A DNA stretch of 64,000 nucleotides from Gigaspora rosea (Eukaryota; Glomeromycota; Glomeromycetes; Diversisporales; Gigasporaceae), in the NCBI GenBank assembly GCA_003550325.1, contig QKWP01000868.1, positions 121,194 to 185,193 of the forward strand, read 5' to 3'. How positions within the stretch are numbered: position 1 is the stretch's first letter; every line of letters begins with the position of its first letter. Of the stretch, positions 22,993-34,456 are shown one piece after another. Under the pieces are notes generated by a model. That model saw only the letters and a list, made by a program, of their open reading frames with translations, was not told where the DNA came from and searched no databases. A program made the translations under genes and the position numbers.

Positions 22993-23042
22993 TAGGGGAT
23001 GGCATTTAACAAAACCTATGGGGATGGTCCGTAGATTTGCTC
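22993..23042 (-). repeat. Right terminal inverted repeat of the giant MULE
   Basis: Its complement matches 6999-7048, with perfect identity over the outer 22 bp. The right target duplication TAAATTATT follows at 23043-23051. Confidence 0.88.
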
Positions 23043-23157
23043 TAAATTATTTACAATAAAATTCTATTTTATTTTTTTTAGTCTGTTAATAAATTTTTTT
23101 TACATTTTTTAACCATTTAGGTTTAATATATAGAATTATTTACTATATAGAATATAT

Positions 23158-23537
23158 GGGCGGTTAAAAGTAGAAACCAAGGAATTTGACCTTTTTTTAA
23201 AAAGTGAGCTTTTAGATTAATCGGATATATTTTTTAAAGCTGAATCTTTTTTATTTAATAACGAAAATATAATTAATTAGTAAATTTTGAAGTTATAGTC
23301 GTTTAAAAACTTTTAAACGTTAAAACGGCAAAATCTAAAAATAGATCAACGTCTAACATCACACAATTTTCATCGGTAGATCTATAAAAATTAGCCAATC
23401 AGTTGAATAACAAACAGGTTTTTAATCCAGAATTGTTATTTTTAGGTTTGTTTTGATTTTGTGTAACCAATATGTTTTGCCAATTATCTCAAAACTCGTG
23501 ATCATCCAAATTCCTTGGTTTCTACTTTTGACCGCCC
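23158..23537. mobile_element. MITE, AGTAGAAACCAAGG family copy 2
   Basis: The ends GGGCGGTTAAAAGTAGAAAC and, inverted, GGGCGGTCAAAAGTAGAAAC continue into CAAGGAATTTG. There is no coding sequence. Flanks ATAT/ATAT leave the target duplication ambiguous (TA or AT). It shares its end with copies at 5957-6202 and 43430-44202. Confidence 0.8.
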
Positions 23538-24183
23538 ATATATACTTCTATTTAATAGTTTTATTGCACTCTCATTATACTTTGAAATAACATTCATATT
23601 TTATACTATAAATTTGTGAAATTCTTGTTTATTACTTTGCAATGTATTTAGTTAGGGTTCAAATAGTTTGATTGGTATAGATATAAGCCAACAGGTTTTG
23701 TTCTAATGTTCTTTTAATTTGATAGTTTAACTTAATTTATCAAATTTGAATTAAATAAAAATAAATTTAACTTTTATAAAAAAACATATTCCATTATCTC
23801 AACAGATGTGATAAGGTATTCATATTGTGTATTATTTTTAAATTCTGGCAATTATTAATTAACAAATATTATTTTTTAATTGGTCTAAACCTGCAAATTA
23901 AAAAAAAACTGCAAAATAATTATACTAAATATTTAAAGCTGAATTTAACTAAAAATATTCAAATTTTGCAAAATATATAAAATTTACTTATAAAGTTTGC
24001 ATTCTCACTCTCTTTTTCACTTTCTATCTCTCTCACCTCATGAAGATTTACTGCAATTTACTACTTTTACTACTTTAATAAACATAAATTTTGTTTTATT
24101 TAATAACATAGAAATATAAAGCTATTAATTTATGGCTTTTATTATAATTTATATAATTAATTAATTTTATTTATAATATCTAT

Positions 24184-26850
24184 TTATTGAATGATTTCAA
24201 GATTTGGATTGTTTGATATTAATTTAAACCCAATTTGATTCTCATGAATTTTCAATTTAGTTAACATAGAATTCTTGTAAAGTGCATTTGCTAATGCTTT
24301 TTCTCCTTCTGATCCAATCATATTATTTTCAAGATTCAAATTTTTCAGAATAGAGTTCTTGCAAAGTGATTCTGCTAAAGCTATTTCTCCTTTTGATCCA
24401 AGCTTGTTCTCTTGAAGACTTAAGAAAGTAAGTGTAGAGTTCTTGCAAAGTGCATCTGCTAATGCTTTTCCTTCTTCTGATCCAAGTTCATTCAAACTGA
24501 GATCTAAAGAAGTTAGTGTAAAGTTCTTGCAAAGTAGTGATATGGGCCGATGCCAAATTCTCGGGCCGACCCGGCTGCAGAAATTAATCGGCCAGGTCGA
24601 CCGGGCCGATCATATTGTTAAAAAACTTTCAGTCAAACAAAAATGCAAAGTAGTCTTATAATTTGATCTTCTCAATATGAAAATTGTCAGTTGCTAAAAA
24701 ATTACATTTAATTAGTCGATATAATGATCAGCACATCATAAGCACACATACATATAATGTTACATAAATTACAAATAGTAGGAAGAGTGCATGTAATGCA
24801 TATATATAGTGGATCTACTATATGCAAATAGGAAGTGGTTATAAGAGGGCCCGATGGGTCCTCTTAATGGCTGGTGATCTACCGGGTTATTTTCTCATAG
24901 TTGGAAATAAAGTAATAAGTATGACAGTGGTTTACTAACAATCGATAATCAGTGCTATAATCAGCGAGCAGTCCTAATTGACTAGTTAAATTTATAAATA
25001 TCGACTAGAAAAGCCGACTATTCGATTTTAGTTGGATAGATAGTTATCGACTGCAAGCACTAACTTGAGAATGTTCTACGTGTGATTTAACTAATAATTA
25101 TAAGTTATACAATGAAATTCTATCAGACGAAAAAAATTTAACTATATACTGGCCGGGCTGACCTGCAGAAATGTGGGCCAAGGGCCGACCCGCCCGCCCG
25201 CCCGGCTGATGGGCCGAGGTAAGCCCATATCACTATTGCAAAGTGCATCTGCTAATGCTTTTCCTCCTTCTGATCCAAGATTATTTTTGTAAAAATTTAA
25301 TTCTTTTAATGTGAAGTTCTTGCAAAGTGCATCTGCTAATGCTTTTCCTCCTTCTGATCCAAGTTTATTTGAACTAAGATCTAAAGAAGTCAGTTTGGAG
25401 TTCTTGCAAAGTGCATCTGCTAATGCTTTTCCTCTTTCTGATCCAAGTTCATTTGAGCTAAGTCTTAAAGAAGTAGTGTGGAGTTATTGCTAAGTACATC
25501 AGCCAATGCTTTTCCTCCTTCTAATCCAATCCAATTATTATCAAGATCCAAAGAAGTTAGCATGGAGTTCTTGCATAGTGCATCTGCTAATGCTTTTCCT
25601 CCTTCTAATCCAATATTATTATAACCAAGTTTCAAAGAAGTCAGTGTGGAGTTCTTGCAAAGTGCATCTGCTAATGCTTTTTCTTCTTCTGATCCAAGTT
25701 TATTACCAGTAAGATCTAAAGATATCAGTGTAGAGTTCTTACAAAGTGCACCTGCTAATGCTTTTCCTCCTTCTAGTCCAAGATTATTATAACTAAGATT
25801 CAAAGAAGTCAGCATGGAGTTCTTGCAAAGTGAATCAGCTAATGTTTTTCCTCCTTCTGATCCAAACTCATTACCAGTAAGTTCCAAAGAAATCAGTGTA
25901 GAGTTCTTGCAAAGTGCACCTGCTAATGCTTTTCCTCCTTCTGATCCAAGATCATTCCATTGAAAATCCAAAGAAGTCAGTGTGAAATTCTTGCAAAGTG
26001 CATCTGCTAATGCTTTTCCTCCTTCTGATCCAAGATGATTATCATGAATATCCAAAGAAGTCAGTGTGGAGTTCTTGCAAAGTGCACTTGCTAATGCTTT
26101 TCCTCCTTCTGATCCAAGTTCATTATTGTAAAGATTCAAAGAAGTCAGAGTGGAGTTCTTGCAAAGTGCATCTGCTAATGCTTTTCCTCCTTCTGATCCA
26201 ATTTCATTTGAGTTGAGTCTTAAAGAAGTCAGTGTGGAGTTCTTGCAAAGTACATCAGCCAATGCTTTTCCTCCTTCTGATCCTATCCAATTATTATCAA
26301 GATCCAAAGAAGTCAGCGTGGAGTTCTTGCAAAGTGCACCTGCTAATGCTTTTCCTCCTTCTAATCCAATATTATTCAAACCAATAAACAAAGAAGTCAG
26401 CGTGGAGTTCTTGCAAAGTGCATCTGCTAATGCTTTTCCTTCTTCTGATCCAAGTTTATTACGATTAAGATCCAAAGAAATTAGCGTGGAGTTCTTGTAA
26501 AGTGCCTTTATTAACTCATTTAAATTTTTCTTTCCACATTTATTCCAAGAAAGATCCCAGGTTGAAGCGCTTTGTTGATCATCAGGACTATGTTGACTGT
26601 TTTTAAGAATTTCTTCATAAAGTTCTAAAGCTTTGAGAAATTTGCATTGCTTAAAATGTTCGCGTGCCTCTTTTCTCAAATCCTCAAGAGTATTTTTATC
26701 TTGTACTGAAGTATTTGAATTCATCTTGTCAGTTAAATAAAGCGGAGATGATGATGTAATTTCAAGTGAATTTGCAAGTGCTATATTGTTATGATGACTT
26801 GAGGAAATTTCGATATTCTCAGATAATTTTTCGATTGATTCAAAGTTTCG
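24184..26850 (-). pseudogene. LRR array (ribonuclease-inhibitor type, about 18 x 28 aa), C-terminal part of a kinase gene
   Basis: From the ATG at 26724 the frame has a short helical lead (LRKEAREHFKQCKFLKALEL, TPR-like), then tandem 28-residue leucine-rich repeats of the form NSTLTSLDLxxNxLGSEGGK plus ALADALCK. This type folds as a curved protein-binding solenoid. Twelve full repeats precede a single-base frame change at about 25472; two more and part of a third follow. A 701-bp hAT then splits the array at 25235/24535, and the array continues to a stop at 24184 (ending NPNLEIIQ). The frame is also open upstream of the ATG to about 26850 and meets the C-terminus of a kinase frame 60 bp away, so kinase and LRR were probably one protein. 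The 84-bp DNA units are nearly identical, so copy number may vary between strains. It is broken as it stands. Confidence 0.8.
24535..25235. mobile_element. Nonautonomous hAT (701 bp) inserted in the LRR coding sequence
   Basis: The ends TAGTGATATGGGCCGATGCC and, inverted, TAGTGATATGGGCTTACCTC are flanked by an exact 8-bp duplication TTGCAAAG (24527-24534 and 25236-25243) taken from the LRR repeat itself. Both ends have GGCCGACCCG subterminal repeats. There is no transposase inside. A similar GGCC-rich fragment lies at 58600-58650. Confidence 0.92.
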
Positions 26851-27955
26851 TTAGGAATAAGTTGCTTTAAAGTATTGAGAATTACTTTTGTTTCTGGACG
26901 ATTAGCAGGATCGTTGTCCCAACATTTTTTATAAAGTTCAATATATAAAGATGGTGTACCTTCTATAGGGTCTTCCCTATTTCCTTGGTATATATAAAAA
27001 CAAAGCGCAATTTTTGATTCAAAATTTTGGAATGGAGACCTTCCGCTTGAAATTTCCCAAAGGATTAGTCCAAAACTATAAATGTCAGACTTATTATCAA
27101 TTTATATTTAGGATCCATAAAACATTTAGGTTCAATATATGTCAGCATTCCATGAATGATTGAGTTTGAAGTAATAGACATTTCAATAATCTGATTTGAT
27201 AGTCCGAAATCAGTGATCTTTGGTTTTCTGTTATGAATTAAGATATTTTTCGAATGCTAAATTATTAAAATATAATAATTGAATTATGCATTAGTAAATT
27301 GATAAATACTATATGTAAAATTTAGATAACATTATATTTACCAGATTTCTATGAATAATATTATTATCGTGTAAAAATAAAAGTCCGAGTGCTATTTCTT
27401 TAGCTATGCATAGTTTATCTGTCCATTGTAATTTCGTAAAATTAGCCATTAGATATTCTCGTAAAGTTCCGTTGTCAGCATATTGTAAAACCATATTATA
27501 ATATCCGTTGCTATCTATATATTCAATTTGACAAATATTTTGGTTAACATAATTATCACTGTATACCTTTAAAAATTATAAATTACTTATTTACCTTTCG
27601 TTAAGCCATAGAATGAAATAACGTTTGGATGATAACAAACTCTTCGCAATAGTTTAAGCTAATTATATTAATTATAAAAATTTATCATTTCTATCGTAAG
27701 ATGCCTTTAAAGTTTAAATACAATAAATATTACCTCATTAATAAAATCTTTAATGATTTTTTCATCTATGCTTGTATCAACTTTAAGGCATTTAAGAGCA
27801 ACCGTTAATCCACTGTCTCCCCACTCGTATTTAAAAACTTTTCCAAAACCTCCAATTCCAATTACAATAGGGTCTGTAAATTTATTATAATCGATATAAT
27901 CAATATATCCTTCGAAAATAGTTTTTTCGAGCCATTCTTCTTGTACGTTTGCCAT
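26781..27955 (-). pseudogene. TKL-type protein kinase domain, probably fused to the LRR array; broken
   Basis: Exon 1 (27955-27734) starts MANVQEEWLEKTIF and has the glycine loop IGIGGFGKVF and the ATP-binding Lys in VALKCLK. Exon 2 (27658-27595) reads CYHPNVISFYGLTK. Exon 3 (about 27560-27342) reads MVLQYADNGTLREYL and ends IIHRNL. Exon 4 starts at 27256 with HSKNILIHN and ITDFGLS, then SDIYSFGLILWEISSG and a C-lobe ending RPETKVILNTLK. The catalytic loop Asp is replaced by Asn (HRN for HRD), so activity is doubtful. A base is missing at about 27100, before DNKSDIYSFG. The kinase frame stops at 26781 while the LRR frame opens at about 26850, consistent with one more single-base shift between the two halves. 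Confidence 0.75.
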
Positions 27956-28253
27956 AATTTTTTTTTTAGTATGTACTAATCTTGTTTGAAAAACAAAGCA
28001 AAAGTATGTACTGTCGTATATGGTTTGTGCATATGCACTACATATACTACATGATATACAGCGTTTTAATTTCGCCAAAATTAAGGTTCGGCGTAAATCG
28101 TACATACGTACGTACGAAAATTATGCATGTTTTAGGAAAGGAATATTACACTGTTAGTCTGTTGACAAAAATGGTTTATCTAAAGAGTATAGTAAATAAA
28201 CATAGATTTGCCAATTAAGTAACAAACACCGTTGAATTATCCAAATTTATTAT

Positions 28254-28391
28254 TACCGTATTCCTCCGAAAATAAGCACCCTTTTTTTGCACATAATGCT
28301 GGCCAAGACTGTCTAATTCGGGCCAAAATTGACTTAATGTAGGCCAGGGGTGCTTATTTCGGGTAGTGCTTATTTTCGGAGGAATACGGTA
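28254..28391. mobile_element. Small Tc1/pogo-like MITE (138 bp)
   Basis: TACCGTATTCCTCCGAAAAT continuing AAGCACCC is repeated inverted at the right end. It is palindromic at both ends, with TA at the borders. Inside, GGCCAA(G/A)A-type repeats occur. No coding sequence. Confidence 0.8.
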
Positions 28392-29149
28392 TTATTTTTT
28401 TTATTCCAAATGTCGAAATTTGCGATCTCCAATGATCCATCACATCAAGTGTGGTTCTCCATATATTGTCTAATTACTTTGAATTGCATTTGAAAACATT
28501 CATTGTGTAAAATGGCAGGTAAACATTTAAACTAGCAGCAAAAATGATTTAGTATAAATAATATCAATTCGTTTCTATAATTCTTTAGAAAAACAATAAC
28601 TCCGAAAAGGTCACGATAATCTAATTGACAAATTATAAATTTTTCTTAACTGAATTATTACCTTTTCAGGCTATTTATAATTATTTAAAACAATGGATTT
28701 AGCGATTTCCGGGTTGCTTCTCTAAAGCATTGTCTTACAAGAATAGTTATTATAAAATCCTTCAATTCGATTTATTCAACATTTAAAGAGTCTTACTATG
28801 AGTTTAACTTTATATAATTTATATAAAACTTAATTCTGGGATGCAAAACAGCTTTTAGAGATACATAACTCTTTTAAATGTATATAATTTCTCTAATCGC
28901 AAAATTCTTAATTGTAATTTTTCTAAGAGTTCTAGTGGTCATTAAAAATTTAGTAAAATGCAATGTGTAAATGTACTGTACCTTCAATAAAATTTCCTTT
29001 TGGAAACCCTAATGAGGTTTGATTATTAGCATACTAAATGTACAACCTCCCTAGTATGCCCAGAAAAAAAGTTAACAATATTAGCATACCTTAAAAAAAG
29101 TTACTAATAAATTATGTGAAAAATTTGCTTATACTAAAATTTGAACAAG
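28392..29149. other. Intergenic, no gene seen
   Basis: AT-rich, with stops in all frames. No repeats or RNA motifs were recognised. Confidence 0.4.
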
Positions 29150-31010
29150 AACTTTGAATAGTTTGCCATATTTTCATTCGTAAATAACTAATTTACTAAT
29201 TTATTGGCTACTTCGACAAAATCATTATTACATATACCAGGAAAAAAAACTGGATGACTTGAACATAAAAGTATTTGCTCGTGTAAAAATATTCTAATTG
29301 CATTCTCATATATTTTTTTTAAGATGAAGTAAAGTTTTTCGCCAAGAATCAATGCTGTTTTATCTTTGGACCGTTTTTTAAAATATAAAAGCGCATATTC
29401 GAAATGTCCACGTATAAAATTCCCTCCTTTACAGAGCACAATTGCAATTATATACTTAATTCGATTTTTTGAACTTTTTATTACAATATTTTTCATTGAT
29501 ACAAAGTTAAACCCATTAAAGACATCTATAAGAGATATTTTAACACAGTTGCATTATTCGATTCAATTTCAAACGCTTTGCTAAAGTTTTAAATAGTTTT
29601 GTTGTATTTTTTTTTAGCTTATAATAAGCTATTCCACGAATAATTAGCATAGGCATAAATCTGGCTCAATTTTTAATGCTTAAAGCAGAAAGTACACTAT
29701 TGTATTGTTCTAGTTTAAAATGAATTTTACTGTGGCAGAATAACGAAGACGAATTATTTGGTTCAATTTCTAGAACATTGTTCAAACATGATAACTTCAT
29801 ATAATTCTGTTAATAACAACGCTGTCACGCTTGTTGACAAAATTTCTAAAACCTTGTCGAAGTCTAAGTTGGCATTATAGTAAGTTTCAAGATTTAATAA
29901 GCTTTTCCGAATTAACATATCTGCATTATTCAGCTAAATTTTCCATGCTTCATTAATATCTGAAAATGCTTCATGAAAGTGACAAAGACAATAGACTGTA
30001 AAAAATGTAAAAAAAATTGCATAAACATTATTCAGTTCAGTTTCCATAACTTATTCAAATACTAGCGACATTATTATATTGATCCAGATAAAAAATAAAC
30101 ACCTGTGAAGTGTTAGTATAGTTGTATTATTGAGGCTAATTTCTAACGCCTTATTTAAAAATTGAATTGTTTCTCAGTACTGCTCTAGATTAAAGCAAAT
30201 TTTTGCCGGAACGATCAACACATTATTGCTCTAATGCTTTTTCAAGATCAGAAATGATTTATCATAATAACCAAGTTTAAAATCAGCTCCCAATGAAGAA
30301 GTAGTGTAGTCACATCAATGTTTAAATTCAAGAATGCCTTATAAAAATATTTTCAAGAAAAGATAATGCAGTAAAATTATCAGAATCGATATCTAAAACT
30401 TTTTATAATATAAAAGGGTATTATCATATTGTTATGGCGAATAATGTAATTCACCATGAAACAGTAATGTATTTATAAATTTTTGTAGTCCATCATTAGC
30501 ATTTACAGGACGACTAATGATTCAGTATTACTGTAATCAAATTATGATATAATTTTAAAATCTAGAAGAGCCTTGCCAAATTGTTGAAATTTCAAATAAA
30601 TTCTATATAAAGAGCTAATACATATGCATTATTCGAATCAATCTCAATGCTATATCGAAATTAATAAGAGCTTCATTATATTGGCAAACAAAAAGTTTAT
30701 TTCATCATGAAGAATAAATGAATCTGTGTTAATTGGCTCGATTTATAATGCCCTGTTAATATCTAAAAGTGCATATTTATATGACCCTAATTTAAAATAA
30801 GTTATTCAACGAAGATTAATGCGGTTAAATGGTTCTAAAATACAATCAAATTGTTTAAGAGAATTAATAAAAAGACTCAAATCAGATAAGAAAATCTGAG
30901 AATAATTACATCTCATGCCCATGATTGATAGAATTAAAAACATTGTATTTATCTTTAAAGACCATTTATAAAATATTTTAATAACCAAGTTTTTCATTAC
31001 TAAATAAAGA
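29150..31010 (-). pseudogene. Decayed tetratricopeptide (TPR) repeat gene
   Basis: On the minus strand, about every 100 bp a TPR-like unit can be read in changing frames. Examples are ADFKLGYYDKSFLILKKHLE near 30270, NNVLIVPAKICFNLEQY and FLNKALE near 30170, IIRGIAYYKLK near 29640, and the longest open piece at 29496-29188 (YALLYFKKRSKDKTALILGE). This is the spacing of the 34-residue TPR. Stops and frame changes are spread throughout, so it is a relic. TPR solenoids bind proteins; no specific role can be given. Confidence 0.6.
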
Positions 31011-31439
31011 TTTATTTTAAGTTTTAGACTTGATTAATTAAAAATCAAGTTTCCAGAAAAAATATCAAATTGTCAGTTTATATTTGCTTGATTATCTTTT
31101 ATAATATGTAAAAGAAGTTTTTAGACTTTTTGCACCATGCGTACATACGGTTGGTTTGTCTGTCAACTAAGTAAATCAAAATTATATATGGTATCATATA
31201 AAAATTTGATATAAAAAAATTTTTTTAATATAATCTTCATTATTACAGTATTAGATATTATTTATTAATATTTTATTGGCGACAATGATTTAGATGCAGG
31301 ACCTTTACAACTAAAATGCAGAATCCTAAAATTTAAAAAAATTGATAGAAGGTCTCTATAATCCAAGTTACAGAGCCAAATTTTATCTTAATTACAAAAA
31401 ACCTTCTAGCAGTTTAAATTTTGGCCGAGTTATCCAATG

Positions 31440-31866
31440 ATAATACACCCTATAAGAAAAATGTACCGTAAAGGTATGGTTGGCGGCGTAAAGGCACTAG
31501 TTTTAGTGGCACGGATTAAACCCGTATTTGGTACGTAGTAGGCTTGGATTGGCACGGATTTTTGGCCCATGGTGTACCGTTAATGGCTCAGGTTTTGCAA
31601 CACTTTACTAGTCCAAATGGCACGGGTTTTGGTACGGGTGATTAACGTGAATTAACGTATGATAAAAAAAAATACATACAAGTAGTTTACATAAATTTAT
31701 ATCAACAATCAATACAATATGAACAAACTAACTGCACATGAATCAAAATTTTGTAAGGAATTTTTTTTGTTAAGCAGTTTCATTAGTGAAATTTTGAGCT
31801 ATCGCAATTTTTTAAAAAATAAATCGTATAATGATCTTTCGCTCTTTGTGAAATGAGCCAACATGT
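31440..31866. repeat. Sequence with GGCACGG subterminal-type repeats
   Basis: TGGCACGGATT, GGTACGGG and GTACCGTAA strings recur between 31460 and 31650. TACCATTTT/CCCCGTACC strings lie in the opposite orientation at 33135-33230, beyond the Tc1-like element. This suggests a larger hAT-type element with the Tc1-like element nested in it. The outer borders are not resolved. Confidence 0.35.
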
Positions 31867-31867
31867 A

Positions 31868-33136
31868 CAGTAGCCAACAAAAGTAACGCCTGATCTGCAG
31901 ATCAAAGCACGTGAGTAAAAACATGGCCGTGTTTACCCCTTTTTTGACGTTTCACAAGGCAATTTTTTTACTTTTTTTCTTTGACTTCTGAATAAGCACC
32001 AGAATAAAAAAAACCGTAAATCCAGTGTAAGGTGTTGAACACCTAATAGCCTTCAAAAAGTAACAAAATACCCTTATTTTATACCAAAAGTAACCACTTA
32101 GTAAACCACACAAGCAATGTGACACCTCTACACATTAAGTTAATAGCTTCTTAAACATTACAAAATAACTAAAAAAATAAAATTTTTACTATACGTTCCT
32201 CGGTCCTCAAGAAGCAAAAAAAAACTGTATTATGAAAAAAGCAATGAAGGAATGACACATGCCATTGCACGACTCCAACTACGATCCAGGGCTTATACAA
32301 TTTGTTGCTTATAGTTTAGGTCTTTATTGTATTGTGATTTATGTTTTTTGTGGCAATAAAAAGCTCATATTTTAGAAATAATAAGATAACTATATATTAA
32401 ATTTAATATTAAAAAAAAAGATAGAAATGTATACGAGTGAAGGTGTGGCTTTTTTTGAAGAAACAAAAAGAGAAGCAAGCAAGTAAACCTGGAATATTAG
32501 AATATAATATTACACAATGAAAAAAAAGAAAATAGATAGTTGGTGTTGAGATTTAGGAGTAGATAGGGCTTGGTAATGGCTTGAAGGTGGTTCGCGGGTA
32601 TAATTAAAAGTTCGTTAATATTTAATTTGAATTTTAATAAAAAGATAATAAAAATTTTTATATTAAGGTTCTTCAAACCTATATTTTTCTGTTTTGTGTT
32701 TTATTTTTTATTAGTTGAAGCAAATATAATGTTTTTATGTGATGATCATCATTTTTGTATTATTAGAAAGACTACAAAATGTGTTAAAATCAGAAAAAAT
32801 TGAATTATAATGTAAATAAAGGAAGATCCCAGATCTAAACTTATTAAAAACAATTCAAAAGCATTAAAAAATAATATCCAAAAGTTTAAAAGCCTTTAAA
32901 AAGGTGTAAATGATCTTAAACCCATTTTAAAAAAAAGGATAAAAAAATTTAATATATTTGTTCTTCGGGTGGTTTTGGGCCCAACACAAAGAATCAAGTA
33001 ATATTGAATGCACATGTGCATTCAATAATATATTAAATTATTAGTAAAAAAAATTTGATGTATATGCGACCAAAATTATATTAATAAAAATTTTCTATTT
33101 TGAGTGAAAATCGGGCGTTACTTTTGTTGGCTACTG
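31868..33136. mobile_element. Tc1/mariner-type nonautonomous element (1,269 bp)
   Basis: CAGTAGCCAACAAAAGTAAC continuing GCC is repeated inverted at the right end, and both outer borders are TA (31866-31867 and 33137-33138), the Tc1/mariner target. No transposase frame is left inside. The interior is AT-rich with a GAATGCACATGTGCATTC palindrome near 33007. Confidence 0.8.
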
Positions 33137-33491
33137 TACCATTTTCGACACATATCATTCTGTGAAATGAAGGTATATTGCGTATAATGTGACATAACAT
33201 GCCACCTTCCCCGTACCATTTTTTACCATGACATTCTGTCAATACCTTTATACATACCTTCCCGACTAGTGTTGGAAATCTTATGTTCTCATGTTCTCAT
33301 TAGTGTTGGAAATCTGGTTTGAAATTTATGTTCTCATGAGAACATATTTATTTAATTTAATGTTTGCAAAAAGTTTTTTATGTTCTCAATTAGAAAAAAA
33401 AATTTTCTCTCTTTCTCTCTTTTTCTTTCACACACACTCTTTTTTTTTCTCTCTCACTCTCTTTTTTTTATACTCTTTCTTCACTCTTACT

Positions 33492-34023
33492 TAGAGGTAG
33501 TAGACAAATCTGGATTTATATTTATATTCGGATTAATCCAGTTTTTAAACAAATCCGGATTCAATTTTTGAACCAACTATATCTGGATATAATACAATCT
33601 GGATATAATATATATCTGGATACAATATACAATCCGGATATGATATACAATCTGGATACAATATATAATCCAGATATAATATGTAATCCAGATATGTGTA
33701 CTACCAAAGGAAAACCTGCCATTGGGTTTAACTTATATTTTGTATCGGGCACAATCCATAATATATTAGATAGATTGTATTTGGTACAAAATATAACTGA
33801 ATGAAATTATGTAATTGCTATTGTATATATAGATTTATATCTGAATACAGATTTATATCTAGATATAGATTTGTATTCAGATTTAGATTTGTATCCGAAT
33901 TTAGATTTGTATCTGGATTAATCCGAATATATTTATATTTGGATTTAAATAAAATTAATCCAGATTCATTTTTTTTAATTCTAGTTATATCCAGATTGGA
34001 AAAATCATCTTGTTCTAACTCTA
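33492..34023. mobile_element. hAT MITE with TCTGGATATAATA tandem repeats (532 bp)
   Basis: The ends TAGAGGTAG and, inverted, TAGAGTTAG are flanked by an exact 8-bp duplication CTCTTACT (33484-33491 and 34024-34031). The interior is an array of ATCTGGATATAATATA-type units in both orientations. Same TAGAG terminus as hAT element 2, so it may have been mobilised by a related transposase. Confidence 0.87.
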
Positions 34024-34268
34024 CTCTTACTCACTTTCTTTTTTTTTTCTTGCTCTTATTTTTTCTCTCTCATTCTCTTTCTTATACTTATACTTTTATA
34101 CTTCTTTAGTTATTTTTAATTTTATTTTTAATTAATATATTTAAAAAATTATTAATAATAAAATAATAAAATAATAAAAATATAATTTATTTAACTAAAA
34201 TATACTAAGTTATTCATAATAATAAGATATAATTTCATATTTATATTTTTAAAAAAAAAAACAATTTA

Positions 34269-34456
34269 ACAGAGTCATACCTGAGTTATATTACCTTTTT
34301 CTAGAGCATTATTGGAGATATAACTAAGGGGGATATAACTCAATAAATAAAATATATAAAAATATATAAAAAAAAAGAAATTTATTTTGTTTAAATCTGG
34401 GATATAACTCAAGTTGGGATATAACCCAGTGGGGATATAACTCAGGTATGACTGTA
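34269..34456. mobile_element. MITE with ATAACTCAGGTATGACTGT ends
   Basis: ACAGAGTCATACCTGAGTTA at the left is inverted at the right as ATAACTCAGGTATGACTGT. GGGGATATAACTCA is repeated inside. It is probably pogo/Tc1-like. No coding sequence. Confidence 0.6.

Larger units (their letters stand above)
6999..23042. mobile_element. Giant Mutator-like element (16,044 bp)
   Basis: The left end GAGCAAATCTACGGACCATC (6999 onward) is repeated inverted at the right end (through 23042). The first 22 bp are identical, about 34 of the first 36 match, and similarity fades by about 50 bp. The element is flanked by an exact 9-bp direct repeat TAAATTATT (6990-6998 and 23043-23051), the size expected for MULE insertion. 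A MULE-family transposase gene lies 690 bp inside the left end. The body also carries exon-like minus-strand blocks and two complete hAT insertions. Subtracting those (2,501 + 6,323 bp plus their duplications) leaves a MULE of about 7.2 kb at insertion, if the hATs came later. A coincidental match of TIR, TSD and transposase type is very unlikely. Confidence 0.9.

Noticed and set aside
25311-26500. Several plus-strand open frames with LLMLFLLLIQ or SASANAFPPSDP repeats
   Set aside because: They are antisense shadows of the 84-bp LRR repeat.
33291-34109. Open frames in the CT-rich and TCTGGATAT region
   Set aside because: Low-complexity translations of foldback arms and MITE repeats.
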